Below are positions 1 through 11,275 of a stretch of 64,000 nucleotides of DNA, one piece after another. The notes under the pieces were generated by a model. The model was not told the origin of the DNA and did not search any database. It was given only the letters and a program-made list of their open reading frames with translations. The stretch's first letter is position 1, and every line of letters begins with the position of its first letter. The stretch is from Dinochytrium kinnereticum (taxonomy: Eukaryota > Chytridiomycota > Chytridiomycetes > Chytridiales > Chytridiaceae): assembly GCA_027604005.1 (NCBI GenBank), contig JADGJT010000036.1, forward strand, positions 1 to 64,000. The letters are read 5' to 3'. Made by a program: the position numbers and the translations under genes.

Positions 1-791
1 AAATGATTGAAGGGGCACACCTTGATTCAAGCAAACCTGTTTTTGTTTGTTTGGTTTCGTTCTTTGCGATGGTTGTTGCGTGTGTTTGAGATGTGGGAAT
101 GTGGACGATCGGCATCGCCTCTTACGGTGAGAAGGCGCGTTTCGTGTCCACCTGGAGTGTCGGCTTGTCGTCGCTGGATGAAAATGAACGCCCCTCCTCC
201 CACTGCTTCATTCTACACAAATAAATGATTGAAGGGGCACACGTCTATTCAAGCAAACCTTTTTTTCCTTTTTTTTTTTGTTGGTTTCGTTCTTTGCGAT
301 GGTTGTTGCGTGTGTTTGAGATGTGGATATGCTGTACGATCGGCATCACCTCTTACGGTGAGACGACGCGTTTCTTGTCCACCTGGAGTGTCGGCTTGTC
401 GTCGCTGGATGAAAATGAACACCCTCCTACCACTTATTCATTCTAAACAAGTAAATGATTGAAGGGCCACACGTTGATTCAAGCAAACCTGTTTTTGTTT
501 GTTTGGTTTCGTTCTTTGCGATGGTTGTTTGAGATGTGGGAATGCTGTACGATCGGCATCACCTCTTACGGGGAGACGACGCGTTTCTTGTCCACCTGGA
601 GTGTCGGCTTGTCGTCGCTGGATGAGAATGAACGCCCCTCCTCCCACTTCTTCATTCTAAACAAGTAAATAATTGAAAGGTTTTTTTGTTTGTTTGGTTT
701 CGTTCTTTGCGATGATGGCGCGTGTGATTGAGGTGTACGATCGGCATCACCTTCTACGGTGAGACGCGTTCATGTCCACCTGCAGTGTCGG
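1..791. repeat. Degenerate minisatellite, about 3.5 units of 214-230 bp
   Basis: The segment is built of tandem copies that begin with AAATGATTGAAGGGGCACAC or a close variant, at positions 1, 223, 453 and 667. Units are about 222, 230 and 214 bp, followed by a shortened fourth copy of about 125 bp that loses its 3' half. Copies differ by substitutions and by the length of internal T/GT tracts. Each unit has a conserved core containing ACGATCGGCATCACCTCTTA. Short ORFs of about 70 codons recur in each unit in different frames, which is a by-product of the repeat and not evidence for a gene. The array starts at or before base 1, so its full length is unknown. Confidence 0.9.
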
Positions 792-2415
792 TTACAACAA
801 GTTGTGTTGTTGATTTTTTTGCGCAAGGGGTATCCTCGATATCTTTACACGCCTAAGACGCGGGGTCCTTACGGTCGGTTGCAAAACATTGTGGTTGTGG
901 ATTTGTTTTTTCGTGGAGGTAACGAGGGCAAAACGTTGACTCTGAAGGTTGCCCGTTGCCAAAAAGGATGGAATTAAATGCCCAAGCTTTTCTATCACCA
1001 AAAAGACACCCGACAACCCAACCCCAAAAACTGAACACCAGTGAAGGGGTATAAACCACAAGGTGAAAGACATGCACCAATCTTGGGTTCAGAGAGCAGC
1101 TGCAGCTGAAGCGCACAGCGCGCCCTGAGGGCTGGTCCCTGGGATAAGTTTTGTTTGCGTGGGCAAAGTCACGTCACCGTCAGGGAGGTTCAAGTCTGTG
1201 AAGAACAAATGGAAGTTGTTGAAGATTCGTCAGACACGTCTTGGTTGTGCTGGGGTGGTGTTGGTTTTGATTTTCACCTTTTTGTCTTGCTCTTCTTTGC
1301 TTGACTTTGGAATAGCCATTTGGTTTTTTCGTGTCCTAATGTGTGATTGACAAGCAAGACGCTGTATCCATTTTGATCACACACTCATTCTCTTCTCCTC
1401 CACCTTAACCTTTCAAAGCCCCACGAAAACCCGTGAGGCGTGGAAAGAATAGAGAATAGAAATGAAAAAAAAAGGAAGAAAAGAAAAGGTTCACGCTTTT
1501 CACCATCGTTTAACTCTTTGGTATGTTTCGTTTTTGATGGAAAAAAAAGGACCGTTTTCCATGGTCAAACTACCCAAACCCCTCTTCCCATGGTGAATAT
1601 GTACGTCCTCTTTTCACCAGCTGAACAATAACCCTTGAAAGGAGAGGAGGTGATAACACACAAGTTGGCATCTCGGAACATCCCGTGAAGAAGGTGAGCG
1701 TGTTGTCTGTTTGTTTGTGGATGAGGATACAGAGGAGATGGATTTGGGGTTGGGAATAGGTTGGTTGGGTTCACATCCCAGCTCATCTTGTTTCCATGAA
1801 CTCTTCTTGGCATCATAATCATCTCTCAAAGGCTATTCATCACGCTCCGTTAAAACAAATAAAGTAAAAAGTTTGAAATCATCCACAATCCACCCTCTAA
1901 AGATTAAAAACAACAACAACAAAAACAAGCCAACAACAACAAAAACGACAATCACGTTCAAAAACAAACGCAAAAAAAAAAAAAAAAAGCATCACGAACA
2001 GCAAACGGCCTAACATAACTATAAAAAAAAGGCCGTTGCAGAAAAACCCCACACCCCCAATAAGAGACGGGAAGAGAAACGACTTGGGCTTGCCTAATGT
2101 TTAAATTGAGGTAGGGAGGTGGGTGGAGAGGTTTGAGAGGAGGTCTTCAACAACAACGTTTGGACGAATAAAAAAAGAGACAAAAAAAAAGTAAAGAAAT
2201 AAAGACGAATGTATAGTTGGCCCCTGACATTTTGCAAAGCGGAGGATCAGAAGCCTACTAGTACAAGAAGGAGGAGGGGGAAGAAAAGGGCACAAGGCGA
2301 TATGTCGCAACAACATGTATAAAATAAAATAAAAAGATAACCAAACCATCAACAGAACAAATATCAAAAAAAAGAGCACACCAAACGCCAACTCATAAAA
2401 GGCTAACAACAACAC
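792..2415. other. Gene-poor stretch downstream of the coiled-coil gene
   Basis: I see no ORF here with a recognisable protein or credible splice pattern. The stretch has A-rich and T-rich low-complexity tracts, including an A-run near 1974-1988. The right end, roughly 2100-2415, is the probable 3' UTR of the minus-strand gene that ends at 2416. Confidence 0.6.
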
Positions 2416-5400
2416 TCAGACAGCCCAATTCTCCCCCCTAAAACTGCCAAGTCCTTTCACCATCTCCTCTAACCTTCCAATGGCTTTCGCCCCAGCCCCA
2501 ACCCCAGGCTTCACCCAGCTCGGAAGCCCAACCTTACCTCCCTTCAAAACTTCCCTCGCCCTCTCCAAAACACCATCATCGGCACTCTGCCCAGCCGCAG
2601 CAGCAATCATAGACCCCTCAAGCGCAACCCCCAACGTCCTAATAGCATCTATCTGGGCAGCAACCACCTCGCTATGTCGCCCAGCATCCGAAAGATCGTA
2701 TGTTGGTTTGAGAGGTGAGGAAGGCACCAGGCGAGTGGTCGAGGCCTTCGGGGTGGAGGCGTATCCTTCAATTTGAGCAGAGAGTTGAGCGATGGTAGTT
2801 GACTGGAGGGCCACAAGTTCCGCCATCTCCGCGGGGATGGTTTGAGAGACCAATGCTGCGGCCATAGGTGATGACTTTGCGACTGGGGCTGCGGAACAAG
2901 TGGTTGAGGGAGGCTTGATGGAAGACGCGCTTTCTCTAACAGCCCTGAGCGCAAGCATCGCGACTCCCGGTCCAGTCGCGGTTGGAGGAATCGTTGAGTG
3001 ATTTACGGTCGTGACGGGTGCAGGACCGATCGGAACAGGCGATGCAGGTACGGCACGCAAAGACGAAGAAGAAGAGTTCAATCTGATCTGCAAAGCCTCA
3101 ACCTCATTCGCCATCTTAGCCATATGCGTGACAAGCCCAGCAATGGCTTCAGCCTGGTTGGCAGCCACAGTGGAAGAAGGGACGGGAACAAGGGTAGGAG
3201 CCACCTTTGCAACAGGTGCTGCAGTGACAGCCCGACTAGAGGCGGCAGTCAATCGAGCCTGCAAAGCCTCGACCTCATTCGCCATCGAAACAACGCAAGA
3301 AGAGAGACCGCTAACAACCTCAGCTTGCTCGACGACCGCCGGAGCTACCTTCACGACAGATGCAGGGCTAGTGTTTTTGACCACCGGCGCGGGAACCACA
3401 GGAACAGCGGCAGTCATAGAACGTGTTGATGCAACATCGAGTCTACTCTGCAAAGCCTCTACCTCATTTGCCATTCTAACAACGCAAGATTCCAATCCGC
3501 TAATAGTCTCAGCCTGTTCCATAACAACGGTAGAAGATGGGGAAGCAGATGCCTTTAACGCTGGAGCAACTATAGCAGGAGCTGCCTTAGCAACAGGAGC
3601 TACAGGAAGACGCGTAGCGGGGTTCGACAAAGCCTTCAATTGAACCTGTAAGGCCTCGACCTCATTTGCCATCCCAATAACGTAAGCGACCATCCCTGCA
3701 AGAGCCTCAGCCTTCTCGGCCGCATCCTTCGAATTAGAAGGACTCGAAGAAGAAGGAGCCTCCCTTGCTATCGTTTCGACGGCCAGAGGGACAGCAGGTT
3801 TAGCAACACCCCCCGCTAGCGCAACCCTAGCAACAGCCGGCGCGTTCAAAGGATCTTTCGCAACCTCCACAGGGGTATCCCGCACCAACGCCTCAACCTT
3901 GGTCGGCATGATTGAACACTTGTCGGAAGCGCGATCAGTGGGCTCTTTGATGGTGGCAGCGGCAGAGAGTTTAGCGTCCTCCAGTTCTACAGATAAAGCC
4001 ATGATCACATGCCTGTACCCATCGATCACAGTCGTGAGCTGGGTCAAGCTCGCTGACTTTTCACGCACGAGATCTTCAAGGGCTAGGCTCTTCGCGTCTG
4101 AGCTGGGAGCTCCAACTGGACCTGCGGTCTTGGAGGGAGCTGCGGCTGAAACGACAGGGCGAGAGGATAGGCCTTCAACAACAGCGGCAAGAGATCGGAT
4201 GACATCATTCTGGCCGGCTACGACCTCTGCAGAGACATAGGAGGTGGTGGCCGTAGATACCGAGGTCGATCTCTCAGCTGAGGCGGTAGGCTTAGTATAG
4301 GCAGAGGCTGCAATTTTAGCCGTGAGCTCCTTGATCTTGAGATCCCTCTCAACGATCATCCTCCCTTGAAGCGCAGAAATAGCTGCCTCTCTAGCTCGAA
4401 TCGACAACGCGCTCTCCAGTTCTACCTCCAGTCTCTTCCTTGCAACCTCTACCTTAACAATAGCCCCAACAGAAGCCTTGACTTCATCAGTGATATCGCC
4501 AAATCTCTTGTTCCATTCAGCGTCAACCCTGGCAATCCTCTCCTCTGAGACAGCAACGAGGTTCCCAGCCCTCACATCTGCTGCAGCAGCCATGGCGTCT
4601 AATCTCAGCCCAGCAGCCTCCAAATCCTTAGTGTGCCTAGCAGCAAGTGCTCCGATATACTCCTCATGCTTCTTCTCAAGGCCTCGAATGACTTCCTCAT
4701 GCTTTCGATCCAGACCATTAGTAGCCTCCTTGGCCTTTTTCAACTCCTCAGATAACCGCGAAACCTCCACACGGAGGGAAGCAGCCTCCTTGGCATCCTT
4801 CTCAAATCGATTTCCTTGCGAAATAGCGGCTTCAGAGGCCTTATTGGCAGCATCAATCTGCTCCGTGGACCGACGAGCGTATTCAGCGAGAGTGCGGTTC
4901 GATTCTGCGTATCGGTCACGCTGGTCTTCAGCCGCAGCAGAACGGGCCTCTAGCTGCTTAGTGAGGTCCTGGGCTTCAACAAGGGAAGCCTCAAGTGCCT
5001 GAACTTTTTTCCGGAGATCCGCTAATGCCTTTGAGTCGTCAACGGTCGGCTTGGATTCAATAGTCTTGGTAACGGCTGGGGCTGCAGCCGTAACTGCAAG
5101 CAAAGCGGATGGCATTTCACGAGAGGTTTGAACCGCATCGCCGTTCACCTTTTGCTTCCGGCTGGGCGACGGAACCCTCTCAATAGCCTTGACAGGCTTT
5201 TCCGCAGCCTTAATAGGCGCAGCGCGTTCCAAAGAACCAACGTTCTTCTCCTCTCCAATGCTTGACGAAGCCTTGCTATCAATACGGTCAAGATGTGCTG
5301 GTGCTTCCGCAACAATCACGGCCTCAACAGCCGGAACAACAGGCTTCGAAGTGGCGGCCTCGGCTGTAAGACTCTTAACAATCTTGGCCTTTACAACATC

Positions 5401-5916
5401 CTCTGACTCGGACGAGGTGCTGACGGCGGGATCTGCGGCAGGAATAACAGACTTCCGGGAAGCAGCATGAGCTTTTGCAGGCTTCTGGCGATTGCTCCCA
5501 GAAGAAGTCGAAGAAAGCTTGCTAAGCAGCAAAAGATCATCAAATGACTCCTCCTCTTGCTTCTCTGTCACCTTGGCAACTGCAGCGACCTCAACAACAG
5601 GTTCAGGCGACCTTGTTGTGAGTTCTCGGCTGGAAGGCTTCTTCTTTAGCTCCGACTTTCGTCTCGCCTTCTTAGAGGGTACAACAGTATCGGTGTCCTC
5701 CCCCGAAAGAAGCTCCTTGAGAGCCTGCTGGGATGACGTGCCAAACGACGAGGAAATTGCAACAGCACCACGCTTGCTCTTGTACTTTGAGGGACGTATG
5801 GCACGGAGGACGTAAGGGAATACAACTACGGAGAGTACTCCACAGCCAACGATGCCGGCGATAACAGCCAACAGCTGGATCGTGGCTTTATTCGAATCGT
5901 CCAGACCGGTGCTCAT
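2416..5916 (-). CDS. Membrane-anchored Ala/Ser-rich coiled-coil protein with a four-fold internal repeat
   Basis: This is a single uninterrupted ORF of 1166 codons. The N-terminus has one hydrophobic segment (about residues 12-36, LLAVIAGIVGCGVLSVVV core) followed by basic residues, so a single-pass membrane anchor with a large soluble tail is likely. Residues about 290-530 are rich in A, E, K, R and D with heptad-like spacing (long coiled coil). From about residue 735 to 950 a block containing MANEVEALQ and a following RL or QL occurs four times, separated by Ala/Pro/Val linkers. Looser copies of a related ...L...EG.A motif lie on both sides. The layout recalls kinectin or p180-type ER tethers, but that is architecture only; I do not recognise a family. 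It is unusual here for having no intron over 3.5 kb. Start: the first ATG, directly before the hydrophobic segment. Confidence 0.8.
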   Translation of the reverse strand: MSTGLDDSNKATIQLLAVIAGIVGCGVLSVVVFPYVLRAIRPSKYKSKRGAVAISSSFGTSSQQALKELLSGEDTDTVVPSKKARRKSELKKKPSSRELTTRSPEPVVEVAAVAKVTEKQEEESFDDLLLLSKLSSTSSGSNRQKPAKAHAASRKSVIPAADPAVSTSSESEDVVKAKIVKSLTAEAATSKPVVPAVEAVIVAEAPAHLDRIDSKASSSIGEEKNVGSLERAAPIKAAEKPVKAIERVPSPSRKQKVNGDAVQTSREMPSALLAVTAAAPAVTKTIESKPTVDDSKALADLRKKVQALEASLVEAQDLTKQLEARSAAAEDQRDRYAESNRTLAEYARRSTEQIDAANKASEAAISQGNRFEKDAKEAASLRVEVSRLSEELKKAKEATNGLDRKHEEVIRGLEKKHEEYIGALAARHTKDLEAAGLRLDAMAAAADVRAGNLVAVSEERIARVDAEWNKRFGDITDEVKASVGAIVKVEVARKRLEVELESALSIRAREAAISALQGRMIVERDLKIKELTAKIAASAYTKPTASAERSTSVSTATTSYVSAEVVAGQNDVIRSLAAVVEGLSSRPVVSAAAPSKTAGPVGAPSSDAKSLALEDLVREKSASLTQLTTVIDGYRHVIMALSVELEDAKLSAAATIKEPTDRASDKCSIMPTKVEALVRDTPVEVAKDPLNAPAVARVALAGGVAKPAVPLAVETIAREAPSSSSPSNSKDAAEKAEALAGMVAYVIGMANEVEALQVQLKALSNPATRLPVAPVAKAAPAIVAPALKASASPSSTVVMEQAETISGLESCVVRMANEVEALQSRLDVASTRSMTAAVPVVPAPVVKNTSPASVVKVAPAVVEQAEVVSGLSSCVVSMANEVEALQARLTAASSRAVTAAPVAKVAPTLVPVPSSTVAANQAEAIAGLVTHMAKMANEVEALQIRLNSSSSSLRAVPASPVPIGPAPVTTVNHSTIPPTATGPGVAMLALRAVRESASSIKPPSTTCSAAPVAKSSPMAAALVSQTIPAEMAELVALQSTTIAQLSAQIEGYASTPKASTTRLVPSSPLKPTYDLSDAGRHSEVVAAQIDAIRTLGVALEGSMIAAAAGQSADDGVLERAREVLKGGKVGLPSWVKPGVGAGAKAIGRLEEMVKGLGSFRGENWAV

Positions 5917-6873
5917 GGTTGATTTTGTCTAAGTTTTGGCGGGATAGGGTTAGTCCGACATGGCCATGCTAAAGGTGTAAGAGATACTTGAGCAAAGAAA
6001 GGGAGCGTGAGGGGTTAACAGCAGGAGTGGGGAATGCATTCTGCTCCCACACCTCCGCTCAGCCTGCACGAGCTGACTGTGAAAGATGAGAAACAAGTCC
6101 TGCCTCCCTCAACCTCTCCCATGGGCAGCTTGTACCCTACATACACCCTTAAGCCATGCATGACATGCAATTCATCCGCTAACCGCATTATGTTTCACTC
6201 ACGCTCCAACCTCAGCCAAAGAGCCCCTATCTTTTAAAACCTCAACTCACCTTGTCGGTTTATCAGCACAAGGCCACGTCAGAACCCAACTAGTCGCCGT
6301 GTTTGCTGTCGTTCAGAGCGCAGGTGATTCTCTACTACCTAAATTCGTGGCTACGCAGAGATGCGGTTGGTGACGGCTGCGATACGCGGACAGGTCGAGC
6401 TGAGGAGGTGATCGATGACAACTAGGTGCTGCAGTTGGCGGAGAGAGAGGGGAAGATTTAAAGGGCGGAGAACGTTGGGATTTTTCCTTTCAAATTTTCG
6501 CATGCGGGTTGCGGCGTGCTTTCCACGTTGAGCAAACGAATAATGGACGACGCGCCGATGGAGAATCGAGCGAAGACGCGCTCAGCTGGAGAGGAAGACG
6601 GCCACTTCTGTGCTCGCATCAACCAAGAACTGCTGGGCTGATGCACGTACTGCAGTTCATTCATCTCTTCATTCCACGCGACGCACACAAAGGAGGACAG
6701 AATCAATATAATATGTAGTAAAAGAGGTGTTGGTAAGGGAGTAACAAACGGCAAGATTCTGCTAGAAAATATGTTCATAAAGCAACGGAGAAAATAGACA
6801 TCATACACCCCTTCCTACAAACGTTAAGCAATCCACAAGGAAGCTTCACAAAAGAAAGGAGAACAAGGCTGCA
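5917..6873. other. Intergenic: upstream of the coiled-coil gene, downstream of the glycosyltransferase gene
   Basis: This should hold the promoter and 5' UTR of the minus-strand coiled-coil gene and the 3' UTR of the minus-strand glycosyltransferase gene. A 116-codon minus ORF at 6458-6808 has no recognisable domain and looks fortuitous. No other feature was seen. Confidence 0.5.
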
Positions 6874-9800
6874 TCAGCTCTTCCCCTCATCATCCTTCTT
6901 TTCCCCCCCTTTCTTCTCTTCTTCCTTATTCTCTTCTTTCTTCTCCTCCTCCTTCTTCTGCTCTTTCTCCTCTTTTTTGTGAGCCTTCTCTATCTCTCTC
7001 TTATTCCCTGACCCCATCTCATTAACAACAACCAAATCCTTTAAGCTTGGCAACGCCCCGTTCGCCTTCCGTCCTTTAAATAAGCTCGTAGTATACTTCA
7101 ATGGCATCCCACCAAACACATCCCCCGCAAAGTCCTGCAAGCATTCACTCCGTTTCTTAAAATGATCCGGCTCTTTCCACAATCCACCCATTTCCATCGG
7201 TTTCGCAAACAAATCAATGACGACCGGACCAGAATTGGTGGCGTTTGCTACCATCATATTGAAGAGAATGTCATCGCAGTTGGTTAACTTGTCGACGGTT
7301 AGGCGGGCTGCTGTTGGGAGGGACCTAGAGTACATTTCGTGAAAGCGGCGGTGGTAGACGGCTCCTGAGGGAAGCATGATGCTGACGCCGTCGTTTTCGA
7401 CCTTTCGATAGTACCATTTCCCATCACGACCACGGAAATGTTGTCGGCCGAGGTGTCGGAATCCAACAATATGGTTAAAGAATTGCGCTTGCCATAGTTG
7501 TATAGCGTAGGTAATATGATCATGCGGCATATCCCAGTCATCATCCATGCTGATAACGCAGTCGGAGGTCATCTCCGAGAAAGGTAGGTATCGGTTATTC
7601 ATAGAATTGAACGGCTGGACCTTGATGTGAATCGGCACGAAAAACACATTCATCTTTCCCTTCTTCTTCTTCTTGAACTGAGCAGCACGGCGTCGAGATT
7701 TGATGTGAGGAGCAATTATCGGGGGCTGTACGCTTGGATTGTTCCAAACGATTATAATGGAATCGAGGAGTGGGTGGGTGTGATAGTATTCTAGGCGGTC
7801 AAGAATGGTGGCATGGCGAGAGTAAACAGGCATGACCATTGTGCATTTGTCGAAGGCTTCGGGTCGAGCGTTGGTTAAGAGGGTCGATATGTTTTTCTCT
7901 GGTGAAAAGGTTGCATCGTACACATCAAGAGATTTGAGATTCGGAAGCGACTTTGAAGGAGAGATAAGCTGGTCCATTAACTTTATCCGAGTCCCCTGTC
8001 CCTGAAGCTCAGGCATTATAACAGCTTTCTCAAATGTGTTTAAAGCTGTCATCGATGTCCCGGCCGTCAGATTCAGCCTGACTCTTTCCCCATCGATCCA
8101 CGAAATAGACTTCATGTAAAAGGCCTCACGATCCGTTAGCCCCTCTACTGGCTGTCTTGAGTACAAGTCTTTTAATCTTAAAAGCGGCACGCGGAATTTC
8201 TCCCTCAACTCCTCCTGATTAGCACCGGGCGTTCGATCGTTTGTTCCAATCTCCACGTGGTTGGTACTCAACGAAAGGTCTCCAGGGAAATTGGGGTAAA
8301 TCATGTACTTCCCATTCTCAACCATGAACCTCAGTAGATACTTTTTCCAACTCTTCCCATCTAACCAACGGTTGGTGAGAGACATTGGGATAAGTGGTGA
8401 AAAGTCTTCCTTCAAGCTAATGTACCAGGTGATGAACTGTGCCCAAGCTTCCGGAACCCAAACTGCCCCCCAGCTTTGTGGATGCTGCAAGAGGTAGGGC
8501 TCAAACTCTGGTCCAGTCTCCGGCCTCCATTTCCGGTTATTCACCTCCTCGTAACGAACATTATAAAGCGAGACACCCATACATCGATCAGCACCATCAG
8601 AATCTCTTGAAGAAGCAGGGAAGAGGTAACGCGTGACGACCTGATCAGCGTATTCCAAAAAGTGGGGAGAAACCTCCACATCGTCTTCGAGAAAAATTGC
8701 ATACGAGCGGCGGTCGTTTGGGTTCCATGCATCTAAAATGCTTTGACGAAGACCGTGTAGGTGGGTGTTCTGGACGAGCTCTACTGTGCCGTGGGGGGAG
8801 GAGAGGGACTTCAGATAGTAAATGTACTCTTTAAACTCTCTCGCAGCTATACGAGAGTGTATAGTCTTGTTTGATCGATCTAGGTGAATAACAATCTTAA
8901 CATCCCGAACGATAGAGTTTGCAGAATTGATTGAAGTCCAGAGCCGGCTAAACGATTCCTTCCTATCCACCGTGAACACATGGATCTCAAATCGAAATGA
9001 CCCTATAGTCTTTCCCATAACCCTTGTTCTCAGCTCCGACTCTGAAAACTTCGACCGGAGGTAAGTATTCGTAGACAGAGCATCATGCGAAAGGTCATAA
9101 AACGACGAAATGCTATCCACCACCATCTCGCGATCAAAACTCCTCAGCCCATCAGGTCGATCGGTGCCAGACGGGTGCGTCAAATCCGTGATAGAGATCG
9201 CAGGAGCTGCAGGAGTTTCTACCGGCCAATGAACATCAAAGGGTTCAAGCTCTCTTCCCCATCTACCCCAAAGCTTATGCATCCCGCTTGACAGGAAGGT
9301 CTTATACTTTCGGTTAAAGGTGTACTCGTAAGGGTGCCGAGATTCTTCATGGACGGCCAACCCCTCATCAGTGACAGCGACAGGGGCGCGCTGGTCAACA
9401 GGAATATTATCTAGCGAAATCAGGTTTTGATAGGACAATGCGTTGAAGCGCACCGCTGCGCCTTTGAAGGTCAACGGTCCAAAAATGTTTAAAAAGTGAG
9501 CACAGAGAGACCAGTCTCCAAAGAACCCTCCCTCTCCTCTAGGTGAATAAGGAATAAAGAGATCAACTACAGAATGATGGTAAAGAACCATCCCCGAGTC
9601 AAAGTAAGCCAGAGGAGCCGCGTCAGTTGAGTTGAAAGCCCTCTCAATACGACGAGTGCCTTCATTGGTTTTATCCCCCACTGTCCATGGGAACCCTGCA
9701 ATAGCAGGCTGATGAGTTACAAGCATTGTCGCAAGAATTTCTTGAATAGGTCTCCGATCAACCCTTGGATCTCTCGGCGAGAACTCTAGGTCATCGTCAT

Positions 9801-10978
9801 GAGTGAAAATATACTCGCAGTCAAACGTCTTCCTAGCGATCGGCAAAAGATAAGAGATTCCCTGAGCCCAAGTCTTCTTCTGTTTCGATCGATAGAGGTG
9901 GAAGGTTGTCGCGAGTGAATCGTCTTTAGCGTCAAAGATCTTTTCCTCATCGGTTTTATTCTTATCCTCTTTTCCCCAGAGGAACCAGAAGGATGGGAAT
10001 GAGCCGCCCCACATTTGGTGAGATCTTAGGGCGTCTTCAGCAAATTGAGAGTTTCCAATTATGCATACAAAGCGCCAGGGGATCTCGGTCTTTTGAGAGG
10101 CTTCAGTATCGGGTGGTGGGTATTCCTCCTCAAGTTCGGCCTGTTCTTCTGCTTCTTGTGCCTGGTCAATTTATTTGCATGGTATTTAGTAATATTAGTG
10201 ATTACTATTCCACTAGCGAATTTTCTTGGAACAAATAGCAGCATACCTGAGGACTAACGACCAAGTTCTCTCCAGGAATGCAGTCCCCAAAGGCATCCCG
10301 CTTGCATTCAACTTTAACCAGGGCCTCTAGCTCATGTGGTCCCTCCACCTCCTCCTCTACTGCTTCCGCGTCAATTTTTAAAGCATCAAGGCCGCCATCA
10401 GCAATTGGAATAGGAGCATCTTCAATCTTCTTTGGCGTCTTTCTTTTCCTCTTTATCTTGGCTAAAGGTCTTGGGGCATCATCACCAGCAGCAGCCACTT
10501 TAACATCAATTAATGCAGCATGCTGAACAACCACCCTTTCATCTACGACATCCCTTCCGTCCCCAAGCATCTCATCACTTCCAGCCAAAACTGGAGGAAT
10601 GTCAGGGGAATCCAGTTTGCGAACCCGTCCAAAAGCGTCTCGCTTCTCATCTATTCGATCAACGGCCAAATGTGGTGGGGCTTCATCATCATCTTCTTTT
10701 AAAAGCTCTGCCGGTTTGTGTTTGGACGGCGGGTCCTCATTGTCGATCTGTCCAGGTGAGATATCGTCGTCGAAAGATGGACTGGTATCGCCGGTGACTT
10801 CAAGGTCCTGCTGATTTGTGTCTCTACCTCGAGATCTCGATGGCATGAGCAGGAATACGATGGCTAAAGCTATAATTGTGAGGAGTCGTCGCTTCCTCAC
10901 ACGCTTTGGCGTCACCCTATCAAGGAATGACTCCGCCTTTCCAGAGGAAGATGACGCTGCTTGCTTCTTTGCGGGCAT
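6874..10978 (-). CDS. Giant type II membrane glycosyltransferase with three GT-like regions, the C-terminal one GT64 (exostosin-type)
   Basis: Two exons, 10978-10247 and 10161-6874, flank an 86-bp intron (CAG|GTATGC donor, GACCAG acceptor) with the frame preserved, giving about 1339 residues. The N-terminus is basic with one hydrophobic segment (about residues 32-46) and then an acidic, disordered stem: Golgi type II topology. Region 1 (about 280-480) contains HDDDLEF. Region 2 (about 635-915) contains a GT2-like FLEDDVEVSP near residue 736. Region 3 (about 1015-1255) matches GT64: VMPVYSR, IIIVWNNP, MNNRYLPF, then ISMDDDWD (DDD near 1116) and IVGFRHLGRQHF. In the EXT family this domain transfers GlcNAc in heparan synthesis; the acceptor here is unknown. 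The C-terminus is a Lys/Glu-rich tail. GT64 identity is solid; the roles of regions 1 and 2 are inference. Confidence 0.85.
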
Positions 10979-11204
10979 GTTTTATGTGCTATGGGGTAAG
11001 GTGGTCGAGAGGATAACGGTGGTGTAGGCGGGAGGTGGTGAAGGAGTGGACAAAAGGGTTCTTTCAAGCGCAAGGTCGAATGCAGCATCCAGAAGCAGCA
11101 GCAGCAACAGCAGACGGCGGCATCTGCAAGGAACAAAGCAATGCTCCTCGGTATGCGTGGTAGGTAATCCTGCGTGGAGTGTCCCTCTGTTGCGATGAGT
11201 GCGT

Positions 11205-11240
11205 GATGGATGGATGGATGGATGGATGGATGGATGGATG
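11205..11240. repeat. (GATG)9 microsatellite
   Basis: Nine uninterrupted GATG/TGGA-phase tetranucleotide repeats. It lies about 230 bp upstream of the glycosyltransferase start codon, in that gene's probable promoter or 5' UTR. Confidence 0.95.
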
Positions 11241-11254
11241 TTGATGGGCCGTCA

Positions 11255-11275
11255 GTTGTTGTTGTTGTTGTTGTT
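11255..11275. repeat. (GTT)n microsatellite
   Basis: A short GTT/TTG trinucleotide run about 15 bp beyond the GATG array, in the same upstream region. Confidence 0.85.

Noticed and set aside
1..668. Four similar ORFs of about 70 codons in tandem, as a small protein family
   Set aside because: They lie in different frames of the same degenerate repeat, change frame between units and have no domain or splice support.
1..791. CRISPR-like array at the left edge
   Set aside because: The units are over 200 bp and joined head to tail with no short repeat/unique spacer pattern, and the genome is eukaryotic. It is a minisatellite.
3011..3643. Plus-strand ORF of 210 codons inside the coiled-coil gene
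   Set aside because: It is a shadow of the Ala/Val/Ser-rich codons of the minus-strand gene; its sequence repeats follow those of the real gene.
6458..6808. 116-codon minus-strand ORF as a gene
   Set aside because: No recognisable motif, no splice signals extending it, and it lies in the expected promoter of the neighbouring gene.
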